Below, in pieces: positions 8,372-16,731 of a stretch of 27,456 nucleotides of DNA. The position numbers and the translations under genes are program-made. The notes under the pieces were generated by a model. That model made no database searches. It saw only the letters and a list, made by a program, of their open reading frames with translations, and was not told the origin of the DNA. The stretch is from Bacteroidota bacterium. Lineage in GTDB: Bacteria; Bacteroidota; Kryptoniia; Kryptoniales; JAKASW01. Positions within the stretch are counted from its first letter, which is position 1. Every line of letters begins with the position of its first letter. The stretch is taken from positions 1 to 27,456 of the forward strand of contig JAJYOS010000003.1 in assembly GCA_021796055.1 (NCBI GenBank), in the 5' to 3' direction.

Positions 8372-9192
8372 TCTCTCAGGTACCTGAAATCGACGTTGAT
8401 CGTCCTATGTCCGACCTTAGCAATTATCGGAGGGGTTCTCTTGAATTGGCTTCTGACAATCATCCTGTGCATGTCTTTGACCAGCTTGGCCCGATGCCCG
8501 AAAGAGATAACCTCGTCGAGGTTCATCTTCTGGTCGACCAGCAGGTACAGTACTCTGTCTATCTCCTCGTATGTATAACCGAGTTCATCCTCGTCCGTCT
8601 GTCCGGCCCAGAGATCGGCGCTCGGCTTCTTTTTCACGATCCTTTCCGGCACTCCAAGGAATTCCGCCAGCTGCCAAACCTGAGTCTTGTACAGATCTCC
8701 GATCGGATTTATCGCATGTGCCATATCACCGAAAATCGTCCCGTAGCCCAGGAGCATTTCAGTTTTATTACTCGTCCCCAGCACCAGGGCCTTTTCGCGT
8801 GCCGAAGTGTCGTACAGAATTATCATTCGCGTTCGTGAAAGGATATTGCCCAGCCGTACTTTTCCCATCGAAGGTTCGCGGTCAATTATGGCGTCTGCCG
8901 GCGCACTGATGTCGACCACTTCAGTCTTTACTTCGAACTTCTGAGCGAACAGCATCGCGTCGTCAAGGCTGCCTTTTGAAGACGCTTTGTAAGGGAGCAG
9001 GAGACACAAAACGTTTTCTTTCCCGAGGGCTTCCACCGCCAGCGCAGCCGACAACGCCGAATCCACACCGCCGGAAAGGCCCACGACGAGCTTTCCGAGA
9101 CCCGCCTTTCGGGTCTCTTCGCGAATGAAACGCACGAGAAGGTCTTTCACCAGTCCGGGATTGATTCTAAGATCGTTGGTTTGTGTTTCCAT
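8359..9192 (-). CDS. nadE: NH3-dependent NAD(+) synthetase
   Basis: A 277-residue enzyme that amidates nicotinic acid adenine dinucleotide to NAD with ATP. The PP-loop SGGVDS is at residues 40-45. Later motifs are SNKTEMLLGYGT, GDMAHAINPIGDLYKTQV and KKPSADLWAGQTDEDELG, all typical of NadE. There is no N-terminal nitrilase/glutaminase domain, so it is the ammonia-using form. It is the first gene of the minus-strand operon; a candidate promoter ends only about 7 bases before the ATG, so the transcript may have a very short or no leader. No Shine-Dalgarno sequence of note is visible, which is common in Bacteroidota. Confidence 0.95.
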   Translation of the reverse strand: METQTNDLRINPGLVKDLLVRFIREETRKAGLGKLVVGLSGGVDSALSAALAVEALGKENVLCLLLPYKASSKGSLDDAMLFAQKFEVKTEVVDISAPADAIIDREPSMGKVRLGNILSRTRMIILYDTSAREKALVLGTSNKTEMLLGYGTIFGDMAHAINPIGDLYKTQVWQLAEFLGVPERIVKKKPSADLWAGQTDEDELGYTYEEIDRVLYLLVDQKMNLDEVISFGHRAKLVKDMHRMIVRSQFKRTPPIIAKVGHRTINVDFRYLRDWGT

Positions 9193-9198
9193 CTGCTC

Positions 9199-9229
9199 AA
9201 AAATTAAGAAACGCGGGTGCCTTAGTCAA
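9199..9229 (-). promoter_or_regulatory. Putative Bacteroidota-type promoter of the nadE operon
   Basis: On the minus strand TTG (9229-9227) is followed after 20 bases by TAATTTTT (9206-9199), close to the Bacteroidota consensus TTG...TAnnTTTG. The same TTG-N20-TA spacing occurs before the glycan operon and the M28 peptidase gene. Transcription would begin at or very near the nadE ATG at 9192. The rest of the 91-base gap to 9283 shows only a short ACGG/CCGT hairpin just after the YfhO stop. Confidence 0.4.
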
Positions 9230-9283
9230 TGTGAAGGGCGACAGCGTCCGAAAAACGACAGGGCTCCCCCCGGCTTTCACGGT

Positions 9284-11794
9284 TCACGCCGTTTTAGATT
9301 CTTCATGTGCGCCGACATTCCTCCTCCTTTTCATAATCGCTGCAAGCAGCATCGCTATCAGCAGTATAACGACGAGACTGTTCGAGGCGAGCGACAAGTC
9401 CTTACCCAGGACGTACATCGCCGGCTCAAATTTCAGCTCAAGCTCATGAACACCTTTCGGAACCATGACAGCGCGCAGGAAATAGTCCGCCCTGTAAATC
9501 TGCGCAGGCTTCCCATCGATGTAGGCGTTCCATCCGGCAGGATAGTACACTTCGCTCATGAGGAGCAAATTGTTTCCGCTGGCTTTCACGCGCAACCTCA
9601 TGGACTGCAATTTGTACTGTTCGAAGCTGACCGACACGCCGGTGTCCGGGGGATCGACTTTCAGCCCCGGGTCTTCCTGGAAGTAAACGGTTTTCGCGGG
9701 ATCGAATGAGCCCTCCTTCAACATCTCAAGGATGTCCAACCCCGATGCTACCTTGTAATTGTCGACGAAGAAGGCGCGTGGGAGAATACTTTTGTTCTCC
9801 TCGACGGCCTTGCTCCCTGTAAAGACCACCTGACCAAACTCGGGCTGCGGTTTGTCCGTTATGAGGTACTTGATTCCCATGAGTCTCATGATGTTCGGGT
9901 TGATCAGGCCATCGACATCTATCATATCCTGGTATATGCGGATCTTGGCTGCGGAATAGCCTCCTGCATCCTGAACCAGATATGAGGCAAGGTCATTCGA
10001 TGTCACCGGTTGACCGTTCTGGAGCTCGACGACCCGGTAGAGACCTGTGTCCTCCTTGATATACTTGACATAATCCGGAGTCGTGAATTGTTCTGCCTGC
10101 GTCTTGCGATCATAAAGCTCCATCGGCCTGTAGTCAACCCTCCAAAGATCGAAAAGGAGAATCAGCGTGAAACCCGACCCGGCAACGAGAGTCGTTACTC
10201 TTCTGCGGATATAGAAAGATGCGAGTCCTGCAGTCAGCAAGCAGATGAAGAGCGAGACGTAGAGATCGCTCATCATATTGTCGAAGAGCAGACCCTGGAC
10301 CTGCGGAGCGGAGGTTCCGAACCGGCCGCTTTGAATTATCCCGCCATAGTAATCGCGGAGCGGTCCCTGCATGATCAGCACCAGAAGTATCAATCCGCCG
10401 AACACGCCGGCACCGATAAGCATTTTCCTGGCGAGCCCGTAATCAGAGGCGCGTCTGGCTTCAGCGATGGAATTCAGCCCGAACGCCGCGAGAATCGGAA
10501 TGAATACCTGAACAAGAACAAGAATCATGTTCGGAGATCTGAACTTGTTGAAATAGGGGAAGTAGTTGAACATCAAATCATAAACAAGCGAAAATTCCCG
10601 TCCGAACGAGACGAGAAGAGCAAAGATAATGACCGTCAGGCTGAATAGGACGAACGGATTCTTTCTGTTCCTCATGAATCCGACAAACGCCAGCAGGAGC
10701 ACAATAACGCCCATGTAGGGTGAAGCTTCCATGAAAGGCTCAGGGCCGAAATAGGTATTCACGTGAATCGACTGGTTGTTGGACAGCGGTCCGCGGTACT
10801 CGATATCCCCGAAGCCGTAGTACGACGGGACCAGGAAAGACATGATCTCCTTCGGGCTGAACGACCAGTTGGTGGCATACTCGTAGTCAAGTCCGCCTTC
10901 CGGCTGCCCTTTGTCCTGAACGGTCTGCACTATCGGCGGAGCGCCGCGAATAGAGTACTTGCTGTATTGGTATGTCGACAGGTAGGTATCCGCGGACATA
11001 ATGAACGCGACCGCACTCGCAGCGACAAGCAGCAATCCGGATCTTATCACGCCTGAGAGCCTTTCCTTCTTCGCAATCCCCCGGATCAGCATAAAGAGTA
11101 TGTAGATCCCCAGTGCCAGGTAAGAGTAAAAAATCATTTGGATATGAGTCGACGAAAACTGCAGATGCAACGCTACGACCAAACCGAGGAGGTAAGACCA
11201 CCTGAAGCGATGTATCAGCTCCATGACCAGAAGGAGGATGAACGGGAACAAGGACATGGCTGCAATTTTCGTATTATGCCCGACCATGATCCAGTCTATG
11301 ATGAAAGTCGAAAATACAGTGGCAACGGCACCGAAGAAGGATGCAAACTTCGTCAGCCCAAGGCGGCGCGCCAGCACAAACATTCCGATCCCAAAAAGAA
11401 AATAATAGACGGTAACCCAACCGACATCCTGATTGACCATCAGTATCGATGCGAGGCGGTCTATTGTGCCCCACGCAGATTGCACCAGATCGTACCATCT
11501 GTTTCCACCGGCGAGCAAGCTGGCAAACGAAGGCATCCCGCTGAATATGTATGGTATCCAGAGGGGGAACACCCCTTCGCTTTTTGCCTGCTGAACATAC
11601 GCGTCGAGACTTTTCGAGGCGTTGATATCAGCCGCAATGAAGACCTTGTTCTCGAAAAAGGCACTATGCAGGAAGACTATGAGCAGGAGCAGTATCAGGA
11701 CGATGAGAATCGGTGTCTCATACTTCTGCGGCACAATGGGCTTTTCCTGCAAGGCTTTCTTTTCGCTTACCCTCTTGTTAGACTGCTTGCTCAT
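9284..11794 (-). CDS. YfhO-family multi-spanning membrane protein
   Basis: An 836-residue protein with a charged cytoplasmic N-terminus, a first membrane helix at about 28-46, a run of about a dozen hydrophobic helices to about residue 560, a large soluble domain (about 570-790), and a last helix near 800-820 before a basic tail. The opening after helix 1 (FIAADINASKS) and the FPLWIPYIFSGMPSFA segment are typical of the YfhO family, GT-C-like membrane proteins proposed to glycosylate lipid carriers or teichoic acids; in Bacteroidota their substrate is not known. The start overlaps the preceding glycosyltransferase gene by 17 bases, so it belongs to the surface-glycan operon and is its last gene. 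Confidence 0.85.
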   Translation of the reverse strand: MSKQSNKRVSEKKALQEKPIVPQKYETPILIVLILLLLIVFLHSAFFENKVFIAADINASKSLDAYVQQAKSEGVFPLWIPYIFSGMPSFASLLAGGNRWYDLVQSAWGTIDRLASILMVNQDVGWVTVYYFLFGIGMFVLARRLGLTKFASFFGAVATVFSTFIIDWIMVGHNTKIAAMSLFPFILLLVMELIHRFRWSYLLGLVVALHLQFSSTHIQMIFYSYLALGIYILFMLIRGIAKKERLSGVIRSGLLLVAASAVAFIMSADTYLSTYQYSKYSIRGAPPIVQTVQDKGQPEGGLDYEYATNWSFSPKEIMSFLVPSYYGFGDIEYRGPLSNNQSIHVNTYFGPEPFMEASPYMGVIVLLLAFVGFMRNRKNPFVLFSLTVIIFALLVSFGREFSLVYDLMFNYFPYFNKFRSPNMILVLVQVFIPILAAFGLNSIAEARRASDYGLARKMLIGAGVFGGLILLVLIMQGPLRDYYGGIIQSGRFGTSAPQVQGLLFDNMMSDLYVSLFICLLTAGLASFYIRRRVTTLVAGSGFTLILLFDLWRVDYRPMELYDRKTQAEQFTTPDYVKYIKEDTGLYRVVELQNGQPVTSNDLASYLVQDAGGYSAAKIRIYQDMIDVDGLINPNIMRLMGIKYLITDKPQPEFGQVVFTGSKAVEENKSILPRAFFVDNYKVASGLDILEMLKEGSFDPAKTVYFQEDPGLKVDPPDTGVSVSFEQYKLQSMRLRVKASGNNLLLMSEVYYPAGWNAYIDGKPAQIYRADYFLRAVMVPKGVHELELKFEPAMYVLGKDLSLASNSLVVILLIAMLLAAIMKRRRNVGAHEESKTA

Positions 11795-13136
11795 GTCTTC
11801 TCTCTAATATTTTGTTGAAAAGGATTGATAGTTTTCTCGTTGCTTCTTTTCTGTCGAATCCGTTAATAATCTCTTCGTTAGGCGCGAACCGGTGCCTGCT
11901 TCCCGCCGGTTGCCTGCCGCCTCCCACGAAATCCGAGTACAGGTCGAGAATCAAATCTTTCGCTTTCTCTGAATCGGCCGGACCCACCACGATGCCGCTT
12001 CCGGTAGACCGGATTATTCTTGCTGCAGCACCCTCAGGCGCGAAAGCGATTATCGGTTTTCTGGAACCAATATATTCAAACACCTTGCCAGGAACAATCT
12101 CATCGCTGAGTTCAGACTCGTCGACGATGAGCACAAGAAGGTCGGACTGCAGGAGAAGTCGTATGCTTTCCTTGTGAGCCATATAACCTTTGATCTCCAC
12201 AATACCCTGGAGCTCGGGCTCCGAGAGCATCTCTCTGACTTCTGAACCGAACCTTCCTGCGAAGACAAGCCTGAAATTGCGGGGAGATATCTTCCCTTCC
12301 GCCAGCAGTGCCTTCACAGCATCGAGAAGTGTCCTCGGACTTCTCCTGCCGTAAAGTGAGCCCGTGTAAGTTATGGTGAACTTTTCGCTCCTGCCGGCGC
12401 GCACTTCCGGATAATCCTCCGAATCGAAACCATTCGGAATGTAGGCAATCTTTGACGTATCGACTTCCCGATACTTCTTTATCAGATCCTTCCCAATCCC
12501 CTCCCAGGCGATCTCCACGGCATCGGCGCACTCGACACAACTTCTCTCCATGTGCCTGTCAACGGCCGCAGGCAGGAACCACCTGTCTGGCGTCGAAATG
12601 AACCCGGTCCAGGGATCGCGTAATCCCATCACCCATGGTTTCCCGGTTCTTCTCTTGAGGCTCTTCGCGACCAGGGATGGTGTGTATGGCGGAGAGCTGG
12701 AGTATATGATATCGATATTCTCCTCCCTCATCGTCTGCACACCACCTGCGACCGCGTGTCGAAACCACCCTATGCGGGCATCCGGTATGAATAACGTCGA
12801 ACGCACAAATTCCGCGAACCGCTCAGTCAGACCGGCGGATTTCTTCCTCCCGCCCGCCGGAATATTCTCCACATCAACAGCCGAGCCTGGTTTTCTGCCG
12901 GTCAGCTTTCTATAAAGGTCGTAAGGTTCGAATATCTTAGTCCGGACGACTCTGACGTTTCGTGGAATTTCATCCAGAAGAGACTCATCCACGGCCGGGA
13001 AATCTCCGTTCTCAACAGTAAGGACAACCGGCTGGAATCCGAATTGCGGAAGGTACTTGACGAACTTGAGCACACGCTGGACACCGGGCCCGCCCGACGG
13101 CGGGAAGTAATATGAAACGATCAGAACTTTTTTCAT
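11778..13136 (-). CDS. Glycosyltransferase, GT4-like
   Basis: A 452-residue GT-B-fold glycosyltransferase. The N-terminal Rossmann half opens with VLIVSYYFPPSGGPGVQR, the glycine-rich acceptor-side loop common in GT4 enzymes. The C-terminal nucleotide-sugar half starts near FTITYTGSLYGRRSPRTLLDAV and has LVFAGRFG and VPGKVFEYIGSRKPIIAFAPEG, in which the usual ExxxxxxxE pair is only partly conserved. Donor and acceptor cannot be read. There are no membrane helices; it is probably membrane-associated in the cytoplasm. A 57-base gap to the upstream GT4 gene holds a weak TCCGG/CCGGA hairpin (13154-13172) but no clear terminator, so one transcript is likely. Confidence 0.88.
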   Translation of the reverse strand: MKKVLIVSYYFPPSGGPGVQRVLKFVKYLPQFGFQPVVLTVENGDFPAVDESLLDEIPRNVRVVRTKIFEPYDLYRKLTGRKPGSAVDVENIPAGGRKKSAGLTERFAEFVRSTLFIPDARIGWFRHAVAGGVQTMREENIDIIYSSSPPYTPSLVAKSLKRRTGKPWVMGLRDPWTGFISTPDRWFLPAAVDRHMERSCVECADAVEIAWEGIGKDLIKKYREVDTSKIAYIPNGFDSEDYPEVRAGRSEKFTITYTGSLYGRRSPRTLLDAVKALLAEGKISPRNFRLVFAGRFGSEVREMLSEPELQGIVEIKGYMAHKESIRLLLQSDLLVLIVDESELSDEIVPGKVFEYIGSRKPIIAFAPEGAAARIIRSTGSGIVVGPADSEKAKDLILDLYSDFVGGGRQPAGSRHRFAPNEEIINGFDRKEATRKLSILFNKILERRHEQAV

Positions 13137-13193
13137 TTGTTCAAATTGTAAAATCCGGTCTTAAACCCCGGAGCTTGAGATTTCACTAATGGG

Positions 13194-14324
13194 CTATGCC
13201 TCATGTCCCGACAATTCTTCTATGGCATTCACCAGGTTGTCCCAGGAATAAAGCCTTTTCTGTTCCGACACTCCCGAAGAGAATAATTCGCCGAGTTTCT
13301 CTCGGAAAAAAGCGACTATTGCGGCTGCGAGGTCTTCGGGAGAATTCGGCGGTACAACAAGTCCGGTCTTTCCGTGGATCACGGTTTCAGCAAGACCGCC
13401 GACATCCGTCGTTATGACCGGCTTGTTGAAATTGTACGCGATCTGCACTATCCCGCTCTGCGTCGCGTCCAGGTACGGAAGGACAACCACATCGGCGGCG
13501 GAAAAATATGCGGCGACCTCGTCGTTCGGTATGTAATCCGAAAACACTTTCACGCTGCCGGCAATTCCAAGCCGATCAATTTGCTCACGATAGCTTCTTT
13601 CCTCGTCGTAAAATTCACCGGCAACAAGCAGAGTGAAGCGGACCGAGGCGAGCGCCTTACTCACGGCTTCAAGGAGCACATGCAATCCCTTATACTTCCT
13701 GATGTAGCCGAAGAAGAGGATCACTTTCTCATCCTGCATCAAGCCGAATTTTCTGCGGGCTTCTGTTTTGTCGGTGCTCCCTCCGAATATTTCGTAAACC
13801 GGATGCGGAACAAGTTTGTAAGAAGGTGACTCGATCAGGCTGCGGAGATCTTTCTCGACCGATTTCGATTGCACGATAAAAGAGTCGCCGGCTTTCAGCG
13901 CCCAGCCGGTAAGCATCTTATCGACGGGTGTCTTTTCGTGGGGGAGAACGTTATCGCATATAAAGAGGACCCTGCAGGCTGACCTTTTCTTCGCGACCCT
14001 TGCAATTGTACCGAAAGCCGGAGCGAAGAACGGCATCCAGTATTTGAATATCAGAAGGTCGGGATTCAATCGTGCCGCCATCCTCCCTGCTTTGAACCAC
14101 GTCAGCGGATTGAGAGTGTCGATAACCTGTGGACTCGGTTGCTCACCGGCGGCAGCGCCCTTCTCTTCCTGAGATTTTCCGGGAAAAAGAAATTTCGGAT
14201 ATTGTCTTTTGAATGTAATTATCGACACCTGATGACGCTTTGAGAGGTGATCTCGAAGAAGGGAGACATAATGCGCAATTCCACCCCTGAGTGGAAAGGC
14301 CGTGCTTATGATCGCAATTTTCAT
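13194..14324 (-). CDS. Glycosyltransferase family 4
   Basis: A 376-residue GT4 enzyme. The N-terminal half begins IAIISTAFPLRGGIAHYV, the acceptor loop with GGIA. The C-terminal donor half has VILFFGYIRKYKGLHVLLEA, YIPNDEVAAYFSAADVVVLP and TQSGIVQIAYNFNKPVITTD followed by VGGLAETV and GKTGLVVPPNSPEDLA, all hallmark positions of GT4. The ExxxxxxxE position reads Q-S-G-I-V-Q, so the first acidic residue is missing, as in some GT4 subgroups. The ATG overlaps the GT9 stop by 4 bases (ATGA). The gene sits inside the surface-glycan operon; its sugar specificity is unknown. Confidence 0.92.
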   Translation of the reverse strand: MKIAIISTAFPLRGGIAHYVSLLRDHLSKRHQVSIITFKRQYPKFLFPGKSQEEKGAAAGEQPSPQVIDTLNPLTWFKAGRMAARLNPDLLIFKYWMPFFAPAFGTIARVAKKRSACRVLFICDNVLPHEKTPVDKMLTGWALKAGDSFIVQSKSVEKDLRSLIESPSYKLVPHPVYEIFGGSTDKTEARRKFGLMQDEKVILFFGYIRKYKGLHVLLEAVSKALASVRFTLLVAGEFYDEERSYREQIDRLGIAGSVKVFSDYIPNDEVAAYFSAADVVVLPYLDATQSGIVQIAYNFNKPVITTDVGGLAETVIHGKTGLVVPPNSPEDLAAAIVAFFREKLGELFSSGVSEQKRLYSWDNLVNAIEELSGHEA

Positions 14325-15433
14325 TTAACGGAAGCAGTCACGGACGGAATCTCCATGACTTCCAGGACGGCGTCGAGCACTTTTGCGGACGGCAAATGAT
14401 CCAGGCAGAAATAATCGTTGTTGACGCATTTGGGCATGAAGAAGCATTTACACTCTCTGTCAGGCTCAACGATCTTTCCGAGGCCATATAACTCGAATTC
14501 GTTCCTGTTGAAGATATTGTTGATCAGGACCACCTTCTTCCCCAGGCCCACGGCGATATGCAACCCCATCGTTACGCCCGTCACCACCAGATCAACCCGG
14601 TCGACGAGATTGATAAACTGCCTCAACGGAAAGAAGCCGAGGTAATCCGCACCGCTCCTTGCCGCGATTCTCCTGTTCCTCTCGTCCTCCTGCTCACCGC
14701 CCAGCAAAATGACTTTATGTCCCTTTGCGATCAGCCCCTCCGCGACTTGCGCCCATTTTTCTTCGCTCCAGAGACGGCTCGTCCATCTTCCGCCGCAACC
14801 GGTATTCAAACCGATGATCTGCCGGGATGCATCTATATTCCATTTATAACCGTCGGATTCAAAATTTGGAAGAGCGTATTTTTCGCCGCCGAAAGTGAAC
14901 CCGCAGATTTCGAAAACTTCCTCGAGATAAGACTGCTTGTTTGCCTTGCTCACGTCGTCGAAGATCCCGGTCAGATATTTCTTGTACGCCAGATCGTCGG
15001 CCGGAACCGTCCGGCCTTCGCTCAGCAAAAATCCCCGCTTGACACGCGCCTTCACGCGTTTAGCCAGAGCAGCGGCTTCGTAGTCCTTGTCGAGGCTGAA
15101 AAGGTAATCGAATTCCGTCTCTTCGATCTGCAGAACGGAGGCGAGGTTAAACTGCAATTTCCGGTCCACCTCATCCGGGAGGATTTCGGGAGTAAGAGTG
15201 AGCCACCAGATTTCCGCACGTGGGTTGAGAGTCTTGATCTTTCTGAGAAGTGGAGTCGTCCGAATCACGTCGCCGAGCGCGCCGAGTTTTATTATCAGGA
15301 ATCTCTCGTCCGTCAGTTCGTAGTAAGGGCAACCGTCGCAGTGAACCCCGTAAATCTTGTTGGGCTTGCACGGGATGTGTCCCCGAAAATGCCGGCAATC
15401 AGTGTGGATGATGGGTTTCTGTCGTTCAGGCAA
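14321..15433 (-). CDS. Glycosyltransferase family 9 (heptosyltransferase-like) with N-terminal Cys motif
   Basis: A 370-residue GT9 protein related to ADP-heptose:LPS heptosyltransferases. The GT9 core starts at FLIIKLGALGDVIRTTPLL (45-63). The donor half has IGLNTGCGGRWTSRLWSEEKW, KVILLGGEQE and DLVVTGVTMGLHIAVGLGKK. The first 38 residues are an extension with four Cys (C13, C22, C32, C35) in a DCRHFRGxxPC-x9-C-x2-C pattern, and four more Cys cluster at 328-343, the second group resembling the Cys-rich donor-pocket segment seen in other GT9 proteins. A metal site is possible. The start is a TTG 4 bases after the GT2 stop; no ATG is available upstream of the Cys motif. It probably adds heptose or another sugar to a lipid-linked glycan. 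Confidence 0.87.
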   Translation of the reverse strand: MPERQKPIIHTDCRHFRGHIPCKPNKIYGVHCDGCPYYELTDERFLIIKLGALGDVIRTTPLLRKIKTLNPRAEIWWLTLTPEILPDEVDRKLQFNLASVLQIEETEFDYLFSLDKDYEAAALAKRVKARVKRGFLLSEGRTVPADDLAYKKYLTGIFDDVSKANKQSYLEEVFEICGFTFGGEKYALPNFESDGYKWNIDASRQIIGLNTGCGGRWTSRLWSEEKWAQVAEGLIAKGHKVILLGGEQEDERNRRIAARSGADYLGFFPLRQFINLVDRVDLVVTGVTMGLHIAVGLGKKVVLINNIFNRNEFELYGLGKIVEPDRECKCFFMPKCVNNDYFCLDHLPSAKVLDAVLEVMEIPSVTASVK

Positions 15434-15437
15434 GATA

Positions 15438-16439
15438 TTAGTTGAATACCTTTTCCTTGATCACGTATTCTTCTTTTGCATTTGTCCTGGTGATCATCTC
15501 TCCAAGCAGGCCGATGGACACGAACTGGACGCCGACGATTATGAAAAGAATGCCTACAGTGAATAACGGCCGATTGCTGATCGCGGTCTTTCCCATCAGC
15601 CATTCGATAGTCAGTTCAAGATCTATAACAAAACCGAGAAGGAAAGAGAAGAGACCGATGATGCCGAAGAAGTGCAGGGGGCGTTTGCTATACCTCGTCG
15701 TGAAGATGACGGTAAGCAAATCCAAAAATCCGTGCCAGAACCGGTTCAACCCGAATTTCGTTCTGCCGAATTTCCGGGGATGGTGAACGACCGGGATCTC
15801 GGCAACCCTGTATCCGGCCCAGTGGGCGAACACCGGAAGAAACCGGTGCATTTCTCCGTAGACCTTAATATCCTGGACGACTTCCCGCTTGTAGGCCTTG
15901 AGCCCCGAGTTGAAGTCACGGAGTTTGATACCGGTCATTACGGAGGTCGTGTAATTGAAAAGCTTCGAGGGAATCGTCTTCGAGATGGGGTCGTGTCTTT
16001 TTTTCTTCCAGCCGTTCACGAGATCATATCCGGACTCCAATTTCTCTATGAGCCTGGGAATCTCGTTCGGGTCGTCCTGGAGATCGGCGTCCATCGTGAC
16101 GATGATTCTCCCAACTGCATGCTGGAACCCTACCGACAGAGCGGCAGACTTTCCGTAGTTCCGCCTGAAGCTGATGAACTTATATCTTCTGTTCTTCCGG
16201 TGAATCTCCCTCAGGACTCTGACGGAGTTGTCCGTCGAGCCGTCATCCACGAATATTACCTCGTAAGTCGCATTCATTCTGTCGAGAGCGTCGCGAATGC
16301 TGAGTGAAAGTGGCATAAGTGATTGCTCTTCATTGTAAAGCGGGATCACGATCGAAACATCGATCCTTCGAGGCGGTCTGTCCCTGAATTGTCGTTGATT
16401 CTGTTCTTCGGTTGTCTTTTGGTAGTTGTCGCTCATCAT
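15438..16439 (-). CDS. Glycosyltransferase family 2, polyprenyl-phosphate sugar transferase type
   Basis: A 333-residue GT-A enzyme. Key motifs are VSIVIPLYNEEQSL at the N-terminus, IFVDDGSTDNS, and VTMDADLQDDPNEIPRL with the D-A-D metal/nucleotide site. Two hydrophobic helices follow near residues 255-275 and 290-315, the arrangement of DPM1/GtrB-like enzymes that move a sugar from a nucleotide to polyprenyl phosphate on the cytoplasmic face. Residue RNYGKSAALSVGFQHA is also characteristic. It is the first gene of the glycan operon. Starts at 16439 or the next Met are both possible, and no ribosome binding site stands out. Specificity (glucose, mannose, other) cannot be stated. Confidence 0.93.
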   Translation of the reverse strand: MMSDNYQKTTEEQNQRQFRDRPPRRIDVSIVIPLYNEEQSLMPLSLSIRDALDRMNATYEVIFVDDGSTDNSVRVLREIHRKNRRYKFISFRRNYGKSAALSVGFQHAVGRIIVTMDADLQDDPNEIPRLIEKLESGYDLVNGWKKKRHDPISKTIPSKLFNYTTSVMTGIKLRDFNSGLKAYKREVVQDIKVYGEMHRFLPVFAHWAGYRVAEIPVVHHPRKFGRTKFGLNRFWHGFLDLLTVIFTTRYSKRPLHFFGIIGLFSFLLGFVIDLELTIEWLMGKTAISNRPLFTVGILFIIVGVQFVSIGLLGEMITRTNAKEEYVIKEKVFN

Positions 16440-16457
16440 TCGGCCAATCGTTTCTTA

Positions 16458-16488
16458 GAAAAATACCCTTGACAGCGCAAAAATGCAA
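16458..16488 (-). promoter_or_regulatory. Putative Bacteroidota-type promoter of the glycan operon
   Basis: On the minus strand TTG (16488-16486), 20 bases, then TATTTTTC (16465-16458). The layout equals that before nadE and the M28 peptidase. A start of transcription near 16451 would give a leader of about a dozen bases before the GT2 ATG at 16439. Confidence 0.4.
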
Positions 16489-16575
16489 CGAGATTGGACT
16501 GAATCTCCCGCATAACCGGACACGCGTCGTACGAGCCTCGAGTGTGTGTTCCTCTGCACAAGGATCTGGTAAATG

Positions 16576-16603
16576 AATCAAAAATCAATCAAAAATCTTG
16601 ATT
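16576..16603. repeat. Tandem 11-mer repeat with overlapping inverted repeat
   Basis: AATCAAAAATC occurs twice head to tail (16576-16586 and 16587-16597). The second copy runs into TTGATT, so AATCAA (16587-16592) and TTGATT (16598-16603) also form an inverted repeat. One repeat per helical turn suits a protein-binding site. It lies about 90 bases upstream of the putative glycan-operon promoter and about 130 bases upstream of the small plus-strand ORF, so either could be regulated from it. Confidence 0.6.
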
Positions 16604-16731
16604 TGGGAAGAAAATCATGATAAATTTGCGCATGAGAAAGAACCGAATATCTAAGTATATGTTTAGTATAATAAGCACCGATAACTCAGAATATTTCGGT
16701 TCGAAAGCATGCAATTCACAATCAAGAGTCG

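Larger units (their letters stand above)
16440..16731. other. Intergenic region between glycan operon and small ORF
   Basis: The left part carries the putative glycan-operon promoter, the centre an 11-mer tandem repeat with an attached inverted repeat, and the right part is rich in A+T (about 16570-16720). In that right part AGTATA occurs twice, 11 bases apart (16654 and 16665), with a TATAAT at 16667-16672. That could be a -10 box for the small plus-strand ORF, but no matching -35 is visible. No RNA gene is evident. Confidence 0.5.

Noticed and set aside
10010..10648. Open frame of 212 codons on the plus strand, opposite the YfhO-family gene
   Set aside because: Its composition is highly charged and of low complexity, as expected from the complement of membrane-helix codons; the opposite strand is clearly coding.
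11138..11818. Open frame of 226 codons on the plus strand over the 5' end of the YfhO-family gene
   Set aside because: Same reason: it is the antisense of hydrophobic helices and spans the boundary of two real genes.
13151..13183. Hairpin between the two GT4 genes as a terminator
   Set aside because: The stem is only 5 bp (TCCGG/CCGGA) with no T-run, so it is unlikely to split the glycan operon.
14558..15445. Open frame of 295 codons on the plus strand, opposite the GT9 gene
   Set aside because: It is antisense to a well-supported glycosyltransferase and has no recognisable motif or ribosome binding site.
16469..16474. TTGACA on the plus strand as a -35 box for the small ORF at 16732
   Set aside because: There is no acceptable -10 box 16-18 bases downstream, and it is more than 250 bases from the ORF.
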